Below are positions 15,937 to 24,784 of a stretch of 46,541 nt of DNA, piece by piece. This DNA is from Nonomuraea basaltis (GTDB lineage: Bacteria; Actinomycetota; Actinomycetes; Streptosporangiales; Streptosporangiaceae). Within the stretch, counting starts at the first letter, position 1; each line of letters opens with the position of its first letter. The stretch spans positions 1 to 46,541 of the forward strand of contig NZ_VCJS01000097.1 of the NCBI RefSeq assembly GCF_005893125.1. Reading direction: 5' to 3'. A program made the position numbers and the translations under genes. A model generated the notes under the pieces. That model made no database searches, was not told the DNA's origin, and saw nothing but the letters and a program-made list of their open reading frames with translations.

Positions 15937-16980
15937 TCACTCTCGATGCGCGATGGCCGCGCACATCTCGGTGGCCATGATCGCGCTTAGCTGGGTGGAG
16001 TAAGCGATCTTTCCTTGAGGAGGGCTGCGCCAGTCGTCGTTGGCCAGCAGGGACTCGCCCCGCAGGCACGATTCCCACAGCCGGGTGGTGCTGGCCAGCA
16101 GGAAGTCCCGCAGCCGCGGCTCATCACCGGCCCTGACGAGCTCGGCGGCGTACCGGTAGAAGATGCCTTTGAACAGGCCTTCGTCGCCGCCGTCCCCCTC
16201 GCCGGCGAAGACCCCTTCGTCGGTCAGCTCGGTGATGGCGGTGCTCGCCGTACGCGAGGCCCTGCGCAGGTAGCCGGTGTCGCCGGTGACCCGCGCCAGC
16301 TCGACGCAGGCACCGATGTAGACGCCCTGGTTGTAGGTGAAGCGCCACTGGGTGTCGACGGCGTGGTCACCGAGCCGGTTGATGCCGTCCTGGACGAACC
16401 CGTCCGGGCTGACCAGGACCTTCTCCAGCCACCCCATCGTGCGCTTGGCCGCGGCGAGGTGGCCGGGGTCGCCGGTGCGCCGGTAGAGCCGCGCCGAGAG
16501 GATCACGAAAGGCCCGTTGGCCGGAGTGTTCTTGTAGGCGGGTTGTGAGGCCCGCCAGGCGATGCCGCCTCCTTCGTGGTCGTTCCAGCCGTGCTCGAAG
16601 ACGTGCGCCCATATCCGCGCCGCCTGCGCCCGCAGCTCGTCGTCCCGGGCGGCTTCCGCCAGCCGGTCGGTCGCCAGGGCGAGCCACAGCATGTCGTCGA
16701 AGTAGTCGTTGAACAACGAGCCGCTGTTGCGGCGGCGGATGTTGTCGTAGATCACCCGCGCCTGCTTCAGCCACCGCTCCTCGCCGGTGCGGTGGTAGGC
16801 GTCGATCCGCACGTCCATGACGTGTGCCAGCCACCAGAAGTTGAACACGTCGTTGTCACCCGGCTCGCACGGATGCCAGTTGTTGAGCAGTTGCCCGCCC
16901 GGGGCGCCGAAGTACCGGTCGAGGCTCTGCTGCAGCAGGTCGGCACGTGCGCCCCAGGCGCCGAGGTCGGCGGTCGTCAT
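15937..16980 (-). CDS. GH76 family glycosidase without signal peptide
   Basis: A 347-residue protein forming the whole GH76 (alpha/alpha)6 domain. The catalytic Asp pair is Asp95-Asp96 in FNDYFDDMLWLAL; FNFWWLAHVMDV, FTYNQGVYIGACVELARVTG and FKGIFYRYAAELV are further family landmarks. GH76 enzymes are endo-alpha-1,6-mannanases. There is no signal peptide, so it should act in the cytosol on imported oligosaccharides. GTGAGG precedes ATG 16980, which lies 4 bases after the stop of the secreted GH76, so the two are coupled. Confidence 0.85.
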   Translation of the reverse strand: MTTADLGAWGARADLLQQSLDRYFGAPGGQLLNNWHPCEPGDNDVFNFWWLAHVMDVRIDAYHRTGEERWLKQARVIYDNIRRRNSGSLFNDYFDDMLWLALATDRLAEAARDDELRAQAARIWAHVFEHGWNDHEGGGIAWRASQPAYKNTPANGPFVILSARLYRRTGDPGHLAAAKRTMGWLEKVLVSPDGFVQDGINRLGDHAVDTQWRFTYNQGVYIGACVELARVTGDTGYLRRASRTASTAITELTDEGVFAGEGDGGDEGLFKGIFYRYAAELVRAGDEPRLRDFLLASTTRLWESCLRGESLLANDDWRSPPQGKIAYSTQLSAIMATEMCAAIAHRE

Positions 16981-16984
16981 GTCC

Positions 16985-18886
16985 TCACCCGGATCCGGTG
17001 TAGCGCAGGGTCAGCTCGTCGAAGTTGAGCCAGTTGGTGCTGCCTCGGGAGCCGTTGAAGATGACCGAGATGGTGTTGGCGCCCGCCTGGAGCTGGACGT
17101 TGGTCAGGGTCTGGGTGCCCCACGTCGTCCACGCGCCGGTCGAGGGGAAGGCGAAGTTGCCCGCGACGCCGGCCGAGTTGACGTAGATGTAGCGGGAGGC
17201 CGCCCCGGCCCCGGCGGCGTACCTGAACGTGAGGTCGTAGCGTCCCGAACGGCTGACGTTCGCGTTCAGGTCCACCCACTGGCCGTCGGCGTTCCACCCG
17301 GCGAGATAGCCGCTTCCGGTGTATCCGGCGTGCAGGGACTCGGTGTTCAGGCCGTGCAGCGTGCCCGCCTCGGCCTGCAACTGCGCGAAGACCTGGAGGG
17401 AGTCGAGGTTGAGGTAGTTGCCGTTGCCCGCGGCCTGATCGAGCTCGATGCGGATCGTGTTGTAGCCCTGGTTGAGTGCCACCGCGTTGAGGGTGACGGT
17501 GCTCCAGGTCGCCCAGCTCGCGGTGCCGGGGAACGTGCGGTTGGCGGCGATCACGTTGCCGTTGACCACGATCTTGCGTCCGGCGTCGCCCGCCGCCCCC
17601 GCGTACCTGAGCTGGAGTTTGTGCGCGCCCGCCGACGGGACGTTGACGTGGAAGGTCACCGCCTGCCCCTGCGCTGACCAGCCGGCCAGGTAGCCGCGCC
17701 CGGTGAAGCCCGAGTGGATGCTTTCCGCGCCGAAGCCTGCGACGGCGTTCTCTGCCTGGTAGAGGCCGTTCTCCGGCTGCAGGCCCGGGTATCCGTCCGG
17801 TGGGACGACCTGCAGGGCGCTCACCGCGGCAGCGGCGGTCAGGCTCTGGATGTATCCGGAGCCCGTGGGCGCCGACCAGTCGGGGCCGACCAGGTTGTCG
17901 CTGGTACGCCGGTGGTTCCAGGCCTGGGTCGCGTTGCGTTGCAGGTACGGCAGGTACTGCGCCTGGCCGTATCTGGTGACCAGGCGGGCGAGGCTGCGAA
18001 CGAGGACGGTCTTGAAGCCGCCGGCGTCGTTGACGCCCTCGTAGAGGGGGGTTCCGCCGTTGGTGAGGTAGGTCGTCGCCCAGTCGGCCGCGCCCGTCGC
18101 GTCGGAGAGGTAGGTGTTGTCGCCCGTCGCCGTGTGGAGCGCGGCGGCCGCGCTGATGTAGTTGCCGAAGTTGTAACTGAAGTCCCACTTGACGAGGGTG
18201 CCGGAGCCAGAGCCTTCGAGATGGTCGTAGACGTGGCCGGCGGACTGGAGGTTGGTCTTGATCCAGGAGAACAGGCTCTGGGCGCGAGTGAGGTAGGTGG
18301 TGTTCCCCGTGGCCGAGTAGAGCCTGGCCGCCGTCGCCGCCGCGACGGCGTTGGTGGCGACGTTCTTCTGGTTCTGCACGCTGCGCCGCCACCAGATCCC
18401 GCCGCCGTAGGTGGCGTCCTGGTAGGCCCAGATCGAGTTGAAGAGGTTCTGCGCCGTGGTGAGGTAGGCGGTCGTTCCCGTTATCTCGTAGGCCCTGACG
18501 CTGGCCTGTGCCCACCAGGCGAGGTCGTCGTTGAAGTCGTTGCTGAAGGTCGGGTAGTACGCGACGAACCCGGTGTAAACGTCATCGATCATCTGCCGGT
18601 ACGTGGAGCTGCCGGTGCGCTGATAGGCGTCCATCACCAGCTCCCAGAGCTGGGCCTCCCACCAGAAGTCGGTGTACCTGCCGCCCTCCGGTCCGTGGGC
18701 GTGTTCGGCGTGGATCTGATGGTCGCTGTTGACGTAGAAGTACTTCTTCGCCGGGTCCCAGAACGCGTTGACGTAGGCCGTCATGGCGGCGTCGGCGTTG
18801 GCCGCGGTGGCCGCCTGCGCGGGTTGCTGAAGCCCGGCCACCAGTAACAGCAGCGACAGCAGGGCCGCCGCGATGCGTGGTTTCAT
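16985..18886 (-). CDS. Secreted GH76 alpha-1,6-mannanase with two CBM35/CBM6-like modules
   Basis: A 633-residue exported enzyme. ATG 18886 has GTGAGG in front; the GTG three codons upstream lies inside that RBS. Residues 1-25 are a signal peptide (AQA cleavage). The GH76 domain spans about 30-355 with the catalytic pair Asp120-Asp121 (FSNDFNDDLAWWAQ). Two galactose-binding-like modules follow (about 375-500 and 505-633), each opening with a QAE motif and HSGFTGRGYLAGW or HAGYTGSGYLAGW, typical of CBM35/CBM6. The pair suggests binding to branched mannan at the cell exterior. It abuts the binding-protein gene. Confidence 0.88.
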   Translation of the reverse strand: MKPRIAAALLSLLLLVAGLQQPAQAATAANADAAMTAYVNAFWDPAKKYFYVNSDHQIHAEHAHGPEGGRYTDFWWEAQLWELVMDAYQRTGSSTYRQMIDDVYTGFVAYYPTFSNDFNDDLAWWAQASVRAYEITGTTAYLTTAQNLFNSIWAYQDATYGGGIWWRRSVQNQKNVATNAVAAATAARLYSATGNTTYLTRAQSLFSWIKTNLQSAGHVYDHLEGSGSGTLVKWDFSYNFGNYISAAAALHTATGDNTYLSDATGAADWATTYLTNGGTPLYEGVNDAGGFKTVLVRSLARLVTRYGQAQYLPYLQRNATQAWNHRRTSDNLVGPDWSAPTGSGYIQSLTAAAAVSALQVVPPDGYPGLQPENGLYQAENAVAGFGAESIHSGFTGRGYLAGWSAQGQAVTFHVNVPSAGAHKLQLRYAGAAGDAGRKIVVNGNVIAANRTFPGTASWATWSTVTLNAVALNQGYNTIRIELDQAAGNGNYLNLDSLQVFAQLQAEAGTLHGLNTESLHAGYTGSGYLAGWNADGQWVDLNANVSRSGRYDLTFRYAAGAGAASRYIYVNSAGVAGNFAFPSTGAWTTWGTQTLTNVQLQAGANTISVIFNGSRGSTNWLNFDELTLRYTGSG

Positions 18887-18895
18887 GATCCTCAC

Positions 18896-20185
18896 CTACT
18901 GGGTGATGTTGTTGCTCGTCAGGACGCTGTCGCCCTGCTCCTGTGCCTTCGTCAGCGTCTGCTGGGCGGTGGCCTTGCCGTTCAGGAACGACTCCAGGGC
19001 GGGGATCAGCGCGTCGGTCTCCATCGGGGCGTAGCCCGCGCAGGTCGGGCGGATCTTGGCGTACTGCAGGGTGTCGAGGACCGGCTTCCAGAAGGGGTCG
19101 GCGGTGAAGAAGGGGTCCCGCGTCGCCGTGACGGTGCCTGGGATGTTCAAGCTGGTCTTGGCCCAGGTCAGGGCGTTGTCCTTCTCGGCGGTCCACCACT
19201 TCACGAACTCCCACGCGGCGTCCTTCTGCTTGGACGCCGTCGGGATGACCAGGCCGAAGCCGCCCATGACGCTGCCGGTGGCGCCGCCGGGTCCGGTGGG
19301 CGGCGTGACGATGCCGAAGTCGAGGTTCTTGCCGTACTTCTTGAAGGTGGTGATGTCCCACGGACCGGTGATGGTCATGGACACCTTGCCCGTGGCGAAC
19401 GCGTTCGTGCCCTCGCCGAGGCCTTCCTCGAAGCCGGGCTGGTAGACCCCCGCCTTCAGGAGCCGGTCCCACAGGCCCAGGACCTGGAGGCCCTGCGGGG
19501 TGTTGAACGTGGTCCCCGCACAGTCGGCGGAGACCATGTCGCCGCCGGCCTGACGCAGGTACATGCTGAACAGCCCGGCGTCCTTGAGAGAGAGCCCGGC
19601 ACGTTCGAGCTTGCCGCCGCCGTCGCGCTTGGTCAGCTTGATCGCGGCCTGCTCCAGTTCGGCCCAGGTCATGGGCGGCTCGATCCCGGCTTCCCGGAAG
19701 TGGGCCTTGTTGTAGAACAGCGCGCGGGCGTCAACCGTCAGCGGCAGGCCATACAACTTGTCCTTCCACGTGAGCTCTTTGAGCGCCTCGCCGTAGAAGC
19801 GGCTCTGCTCGATGGCGTCCTTTTTCAGCAGGTCGTCGACGGGCTGCAGGACGCCCTTGGGGGCGTAGCCGGCCGTACGCCACCGATCCCAGAACATGAC
19901 ATCGGGCGCCTGGCCCGCGGTCGACGCGGTGAGGAACTTGGTGAGCATGTCCTTTTGAACGACGTATTCGACCTTGATGCCGGGATGAGCCTTGTTGAAG
20001 GCGTCGGTCATGGTCCGGAACTGCTGCTCGCCCTCTCCCGACCAGTCGCCCCAGAACTTGAGGTTCACCACGCCGCCGGACGCGGTGGTGCCTGACGGAG
20101 TGGATCCGGTCGAGCAACTGGAGAGGACCACGGCGAGTGCGGCGACTGCCGTAATGATCAACCGCCTGGGGGGTGCGGGTCTCAT
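18896..20185 (-). CDS. ABC sugar-binding lipoprotein
   Basis: A 429-residue family 1 extracellular solute-binding protein. A lipobox around Cys24 (VVLSSCSTG) marks it as membrane-anchored. The N-lobe pattern LKFWGDWSGEGEQQFRTMTD and hinge/sugar-site segments (GQAPDVMFWDRWRTAGYAPK, MTITGPWDI) match oligosaccharide binders. GGAG precedes ATG 20185. It is third in the operon after both permeases, an unusual order since the binding protein normally comes first. Likely ligand: manno- or rhamno-oligosaccharide released by the neighbouring hydrolases (inference). Confidence 0.88.
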   Translation of the reverse strand: MRPAPPRRLIITAVAALAVVLSSCSTGSTPSGTTASGGVVNLKFWGDWSGEGEQQFRTMTDAFNKAHPGIKVEYVVQKDMLTKFLTASTAGQAPDVMFWDRWRTAGYAPKGVLQPVDDLLKKDAIEQSRFYGEALKELTWKDKLYGLPLTVDARALFYNKAHFREAGIEPPMTWAELEQAAIKLTKRDGGGKLERAGLSLKDAGLFSMYLRQAGGDMVSADCAGTTFNTPQGLQVLGLWDRLLKAGVYQPGFEEGLGEGTNAFATGKVSMTITGPWDITTFKKYGKNLDFGIVTPPTGPGGATGSVMGGFGLVIPTASKQKDAAWEFVKWWTAEKDNALTWAKTSLNIPGTVTATRDPFFTADPFWKPVLDTLQYAKIRPTCAGYAPMETDALIPALESFLNGKATAQQTLTKAQEQGDSVLTSNNITQ

Positions 20186-20209
20186 GGGCGGTTACTCCGT
20201 TTCGTAAAT

Positions 20210-21070
20210 TCAGCGGGTCCCGGTGAAGGCGATCCCCCGAGTGAGGTAGCGCTGCGCGAAGACGTACAGCAGCACTGTGGGGAGCATGGCGACGATCGAG
20301 CCGGCCATGAGCGGCCCGTAGTCGGTGCTCTTGTTGTAGGAGAAGGCCGCGAGGCCCATCTGGACGGTGCTCATCTGCGGGTCGTTGAGGACGATCAGCG
20401 GCCAGAGGAAGGCGTTCCAGCCAGCGAGGAAGGTGAACACGGCCAGCGTGGCGAGCGCCGGTTTGCAGAGCGGGAGGTAGATGTTCCAGAAGATGCGGAA
20501 CTCCGGGCAGCCGTCCACCCTGGCCGCCTCGCCCAGTTCCCTGGGCAGGTCGAGAAAGAACTGCCGCATCAGGAACACAGCGAACGCGCCCACGGCACCG
20601 GGCAGGATCACCGCCCAGTACATGTTGAGCAGGCCGGTCCCGCCCTGGCCGAACAGGTCGTTCCCGCCGGTCAGCGGCATCGAGCGGACGATGAGGAAGG
20701 ACGGCACCAGGGTCACCACCGGCGGCACCATCATCGAGGCGAGCAGGAGCCGGAACAGCATGCGGTTGCCCCTGAAGGGGAGCCTGGCGAACGCGTACCC
20801 GGCCAGGGCCCCGAGCAGAACGTTGGTGGCGACCCCGATCAGGGCGAACGCCATGGAGTTGGCGATGTAGCGCCCGAAGGGCACCGAGGTGAAGGCGTAC
20901 TGGTAGTGCTCCAAAGTGGGGTGGCTGGGAATCCACTGGATCGGGATGGAGACGATCTCGTCGTCCGGTTTCAGCGACGTCGACAACGACCACAGGAACG
21001 GAAGCAACATCACCACGCCGAACAACGTGAGGACGCCGTAGAGGGCGGAGCGCCTGACCAAAGCGATCAT
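20210..21070 (-). CDS. ABC sugar permease, MalG-like
   Basis: A 286-residue inner-membrane permease with six predicted helices and the CUT1-type start (ALYGVLTLFGVVMLLPFLWS). The EAA loop is at EAARVDGCPEFRIFWNIYLP (about 180-200), which docks the ATPase. RBS GGGAGGAG precedes ATG 21070, and the start overlaps the stop of the other permease (ATGA). No ATPase gene is present in the operon. Confidence 0.88.
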   Translation of the reverse strand: MIALVRRSALYGVLTLFGVVMLLPFLWSLSTSLKPDDEIVSIPIQWIPSHPTLEHYQYAFTSVPFGRYIANSMAFALIGVATNVLLGALAGYAFARLPFRGNRMLFRLLLASMMVPPVVTLVPSFLIVRSMPLTGGNDLFGQGGTGLLNMYWAVILPGAVGAFAVFLMRQFFLDLPRELGEAARVDGCPEFRIFWNIYLPLCKPALATLAVFTFLAGWNAFLWPLIVLNDPQMSTVQMGLAAFSYNKSTDYGPLMAGSIVAMLPTVLLYVFAQRYLTRGIAFTGTR

Positions 21071-21948
21071 CGGCTGTTCTCCTCCCTGTTCACCCGCATG
21101 TTGATCACGGTCACCGCGACGATGACCAGGAAGAGGCTGAACGCCTGCGCCGAGGCGTATCCCATCTGCAGCCGGTTGAAGCCGGTCTCATAGATCTGGT
21201 AGACGGGCGTCAGCGTCGACTGGGCAGGGCCGCCCTTGGTCATCACGTACGCCTGGTCGAACAGCTGGAACGCGCCGATCAGCGAGAGCGTGGTGACGAA
21301 GAACGTGGTGGTCCGCAGGGAGGGCCAGGTGATCCGCCGGAAGGCCTGCCATCGGCCCGCCCCGTCGATCGCGGCCGCCTCGTACAGGTAGGCGGGGATG
21401 CCCTGCAGCCCTGCCAGGTAGATGAGCATGTTCCAGCCGACGCCCTGCCAGAGCGTGACAAGCACGATCGAGGCCATCGCGGTGTCGCTGTCCCCGAGCC
21501 AGGCGGGCCCCTCGATCCCGATCAGCCGCAGCAACTCGTTGACCGGCCCGTAGTGGCCGTTGAGCATGAACCCCCACACGGTCGCCGCCGCGACCGGCGA
21601 GGTGACCACGGGGACGAAGAAGACCGTCTTGTAGATCACCATCCCGGGGAGCCGGAGGTTGAGCGCGAGCGCGAGCAGCAGCGACAACACGATCATCGCC
21701 GGCACGAACATCAGGCAATACAGCAGGATGTTCTTCATCGCGGTCATGAAGACCACGTCGTCGAGCAATCGGGCGTAATTGCCGAGCCCGGTCCACTCGG
21801 GCGGGGTGAGGATGTCGTAGTCGGTGAAGCTCAGGAAGAACGCGCCCAGCACCGGCAGCACCATGAACACCGCGAACAGCACCATCGCGGGAGCGACGAA
21901 CAGCGCGCCCGCCCGTGCCTGCTCGCGGCCGAGCCGCACGGCCGTCAC
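21067..21948 (-). CDS. ABC sugar permease, MalF-like
   Basis: About 293 residues from GTG 21948, the first good start before LGREQARAGALFVAPAMVLF; ATG 22044 is an alternative and would add 32 poorly hydrophobic residues. Six helices are predicted. The EAA loop reads EAAAIDGAGRWQAFRRITWP. It is the first gene of the operon; its upstream region holds inverted GCAACTTGG/CCAAGTTGC sites shared with the divergent GntR gene. The start is uncertain because no strong RBS is seen at either position. Confidence 0.85.
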   Translation of the reverse strand: MTAVRLGREQARAGALFVAPAMVLFAVFMVLPVLGAFFLSFTDYDILTPPEWTGLGNYARLLDDVVFMTAMKNILLYCLMFVPAMIVLSLLLALALNLRLPGMVIYKTVFFVPVVTSPVAAATVWGFMLNGHYGPVNELLRLIGIEGPAWLGDSDTAMASIVLVTLWQGVGWNMLIYLAGLQGIPAYLYEAAAIDGAGRWQAFRRITWPSLRTTTFFVTTLSLIGAFQLFDQAYVMTKGGPAQSTLTPVYQIYETGFNRLQMGYASAQAFSLFLVIVAVTVINMRVNREENSR

Positions 21949-22001
21949 GGCGGCGTGTCGCAAGTAAGCCTGGAATGCACAGCCACGTCCTTCTCCGTTA
22001 C

Positions 22002-22149
22002 GCAACTTGGCATGCGTTGTAACCTGTCTGAAAAATAAAGACATAACTTGATATAGGTCAACATGATCTAAGTCTCAGCTCGATAACGAGGCGGGAGAAC
22101 CTGACGCCACGCCTGGCATGCTTGTAATATCAGGCATATACCAAGTTGC
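22002..22149. promoter_or_regulatory. Divergent control region of the sugar operon and GntR-type gene
   Basis: GCAACTTGG (22002-22010) and its reverse complement CCAAGTTGC (22141-22149) flank an AT-rich region. A dyad CTTGTAATAT-caggc-ATATACCAAG (22121-22145, 8 of 10 pairs match) lies just before the regulator start. GntR proteins bind such AT-rich dyads, so these are likely operators through which the regulator represses both itself and the operon. The exact -10/-35 elements are not assigned. Confidence 0.55.
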
Positions 22150-22170
22150 CAACCAAGGGATCGAGGCCCG

Positions 22171-23316
22171 TTGACCGCCGACGCTCCGCTGCTGTACGAG
22201 CGGATCTGCAACTACCTCCTGACCGAGATCAAGCGCGGGGCGCTCGACCCTGGTGCCCGGGTGCCGTCGGAGATGGAGCTGGCCAAGCTCTTCGACGTCA
22301 GCCGCATCACGTCGAAGAAGGCACTGGAGGTCCTCCGGCAGGCCGGTGTGGTGGAACGGATCCGCGGCAAGGGCTCCTTCGTCGCGCGCGAGCTCCCCGA
22401 CCTCGACCGGCTCGCGGCCGACTCGCCCACGCCGTCACCCGTCCGACCCCGGCCCCGCGGCGGCTCGGCCTCGGCGATCGGGCTGGTCATCCCAGATCTC
22501 TCCGAGGTCTACGGGCTCGAACTCTTCTACGCGATCGAGGAGCAGTGCGCCCTCCATGACATCAGCCTCCTGATCCGGCGTACGCGCGGACACCAGGACG
22601 ATGAGGAGAAGGCGATCGAGTCTCTGGTCACATCAGGCCTCGTGGAAGGGCTCCTGGTCTTCCCCGTCCACGGCGAGTACTACAACGCGAGCCTGCTCCG
22701 CGTGATCCTCGACGGCCACGCCGTGGTGCTGATCGACCGCTACCTGTCCGGAATCGCCGGCTGCGCCGTGCACACCGACAACGCGGCCGCCGCCAAGGCG
22801 CTGACCGAACACGTCATGGAGCGCGGCCATCGCCACCTCGCCTTCGTGTCGCCGCCGCCGGACAACACCTCCAGCATCGAGGCCAGGCTCGAAGGCTTCC
22901 GTGCCACCTTCGCAGACCGCGACCCGGCGTACGGCAGCAGGCACTTCCTGACGGACATGCGCAGCACCCTGCCCGACGCCTTCACTCCCGACAGCGTCGA
23001 AGCCGATGTCCAGCGCGCCGTCGCGTTCCTGCGCGCGAGGCCGGACATCACCGCGCTCGTCGCCTGCGAGTACAACCTCGCCCGGGTCCTGGCCAAGGCC
23101 ACGGACGTCCTCGGCGCGCGCGACAAGTACCTGATCGCCTGCTTCGACTCGCCGCCCGACCCGGTCACCGGGTCAGCGTTCCTGCACGTCCGGCAGGACC
23201 AGCGGGAGATGGGCAGGCGGGCCGTCGAGCTTCTCCTCATGCAGATTCGCGGCGAGCCGGTGCCGAAGCAGTCCACTGTTCCGTTCACTGTGGTGGACGC
23301 GGGAGCGGTCTGCTGA
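22171..23316 (+). CDS. GntR-type regulator with LacI-like sugar-sensing domain
   Basis: A 381-residue protein. Residues 5-75 form the GntR winged helix (YERICNYLLTEIKRGALDPG, VPSEMELAKLFDVSRITSKK, GVVERIRGKGSFVA). Residues about 100-381 match the periplasmic-binding-like effector domain of LacI/AraR proteins (IGLVIPDLSEVYGLELFYAI; TDNAAAAKALTEHVMERGHR). AraR-type proteins of this build control arabinose or other oligosaccharide genes. The start is TTG 22171 with GAGG four bases upstream. It is divergent from the ABC/GH operon and likely its sugar-responsive repressor. Confidence 0.88.
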   Translation: MTADAPLLYERICNYLLTEIKRGALDPGARVPSEMELAKLFDVSRITSKKALEVLRQAGVVERIRGKGSFVARELPDLDRLAADSPTPSPVRPRPRGGSASAIGLVIPDLSEVYGLELFYAIEEQCALHDISLLIRRTRGHQDDEEKAIESLVTSGLVEGLLVFPVHGEYYNASLLRVILDGHAVVLIDRYLSGIAGCAVHTDNAAAAKALTEHVMERGHRHLAFVSPPPDNTSSIEARLEGFRATFADRDPAYGSRHFLTDMRSTLPDAFTPDSVEADVQRAVAFLRARPDITALVACEYNLARVLAKATDVLGARDKYLIACFDSPPDPVTGSAFLHVRQDQREMGRRAVELLLMQIRGEPVPKQSTVPFTVVDAGAVC

Positions 23317-23349
23317 CCCTAGGAGCGTCCTGAAGATCTTGATGGCCTT

Positions 23350-23457
23350 TTCAGACTGGGATCGGGGATTCAGACTCGGGCCATGATGGGCCGTCGGATG
23401 GTTCTGGCCGGGCCTGAGGTGTGGGTCGTGTGTCGGGAGTTGATGCCGGCCGGGAGC
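23350..23457 (+). mobile_element. Possible insertion-sequence left-end remnant
   Basis: Between the GntR stop and the breakpoint in the hydrolase lies DNA unlike either neighbour. It has a direct repeat TTCAGACTGGG/TTCAGACTCGGG (23350 and 23369), and from ATG 23383 about 25 plus-strand codons (VLAGPEVWVVCRELMPAGS) that resemble the start of an actinobacterial transposase. The similarity call is from memory and weak; the sharp breakpoint at about 23457 is the stronger evidence. Confidence 0.3.
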
Positions 23458-23870
23458 GCGACGGCCCGGCGCTTGTTCCCGGGGCGCGACAGCACTGGGA
23501 AACTCGAACGCAGAAGGCTCAGGGGAAGAGCGCGGACTCCCTTGATGGGCGCGGGTGAGATCGCCACGGCCGCCGCGGCCAGTCCCCTGCCGAGCAGTTT
23601 CTGGGCGATCAGCCCACCGAAGGAGTGACCCACGAGAATCGGCGGCTCGGCCAGCCCTGCGATGATCTTCGCGTACGATTCTGTGACCGCGTCCACGCCG
23701 ACGCCAGCCATCCGCTCGGCCATGGTCCGGGTCTCCGCCACGGATTCCGCGTCCCCCGGCCAGCCCGGCGCGAGTGTCTGATAGCCCTGCTTCTCGAAGA
23801 GATCCTGCCACGGCTGCCAGGACAGGGAATGAATCCACAAGCCATGGATGAAAACCACAGACCTCTTCAT
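23370..23870 (-). pseudogene. Alpha/beta hydrolase truncated at the C-terminus
   Basis: ATG 23870 begins a normal alpha/beta hydrolase: oxyanion segment VVFIHGLWIHSLSWQPW and nucleophile elbow LVGHSFGGLIAQ (Ser about residue 82). Similarity holds to SRPGNKRRAVAL (near 23457), then the frame runs into unrelated DNA to a stop at 23370. At 166 residues it is about 100 short and lacks the catalytic Asp/His half. The cut coincides with the possible IS remnant. Confidence 0.7.
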
Positions 23871-24067
23871 CGGGCGACCTCTCGTGCACAGGTTGACTGA
23901 CCATTCGCAGGTGAAATTACGCAGGCCTGGTTGAACGGAAGTGAAGACATCGTGGATTCGTTCTCCGCGCGAGTCACCGATTTCCCGCTCGGCCGATCAG
24001 CCGGCTCACCAAGTAGTCACTCGGACGCTGCAAGATGATGACCGGACCAGTTGTGAAGGAGAACCGT

Positions 24068-24240
24068 ATGAGTTCCGAGGACGGCCTGCGCGCCGCTTTC
24101 CGGCGTGGTGACAGTGCCGAGGTCATGCACCTTGCGGAGGTCGAAGTCAGGCGGGCCCGGGCGGCTGGCGAACCGGCCGGCGAGGTGGAGGGGCTGTACG
24201 CGATGGTGCGCGTCGCGCTACGGCAGGACGACCTCCCGAG
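24068..24240 (+). pseudogene. N-terminal remnant of a helical-repeat protein
   Basis: ATG 24068 with AAGGAG upstream starts a TPR-like helical stretch (GLRAAFRRGDSAEVMHLAEV, then VRRARAAGEPAGEVEGLYAM). After about 57 codons the frame degenerates, at the point where phosphorylase coding begins in another frame. The piece is the 5' end of a gene joined by deletion to another. Confidence 0.5.
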
Positions 24241-24762
24241 CGCATCGGTGGGGGCATCCACGCAAGCACCAAGATCGGTGATGTTGTCGTGGCCACCCGC
24301 GTCGTCTACTACGACCTGCGCAAGGAGACCCCGGAGGGTACCCGGCGCAGAGGCGAGGAACGGGAGGCGCCATCTGCCGTGGGCCATGCCGTGAACGCGT
24401 TCTTCAACGATCACGGCGAGCCGGCCACCCTCCAAGCCGCAAACGACGAAGGGGACTTCCTCACCCACACCGGGCCGATCGGATCAGGGGAGGCGGTGAT
24501 CGCCGACGCGAAGTCGGAGATCATCCGCTATCTGAAGGCATACAACGACAAGGTGCTGGCGGTCGAGATGGAAGCCGGCGGTCTCACCCAGGCCTTCCAC
24601 GAGCAGGATGGGCCGCAGGCCGTACGCGGCTGGGTGGTGGTCCGTGGCATCTCTGATGACGCCGACGACGGTAAGAACGACACCTGTCACGACGTCGCCG
24701 CACGGCACGCGGCAACGGTCCTGCGCAGCCTGCTCCCCTATCTCCCGATCGGGAGCTCATGA
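24241..24762 (+). pseudogene. Nucleoside phosphorylase/MTA-SAH nucleosidase-like fragment
   Basis: The frame reads GIHASTKIGDVVVATRVVYY, then FLTHTGPIGSGEAVIADAKS and VLAVEMEAGGLTQAFHEQ, and ends RGISDDADDGKNDTCHDVAA. These are the central and C-terminal parts of the PNP/MTAN superfamily; the Glu of AVEMEAG binds the nucleoside ribose and the Asp of ISDDAD acts on the base. The N-terminal third with the phosphate-binding Gly loop is missing, so it is inactive unless a new start restores something. In actinobacteria this domain is often fused to regulatory or defence-type modules. Confidence 0.65.
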
Positions 24763-24784
24763 GATTCCTTGGAGGAGATCGGGT

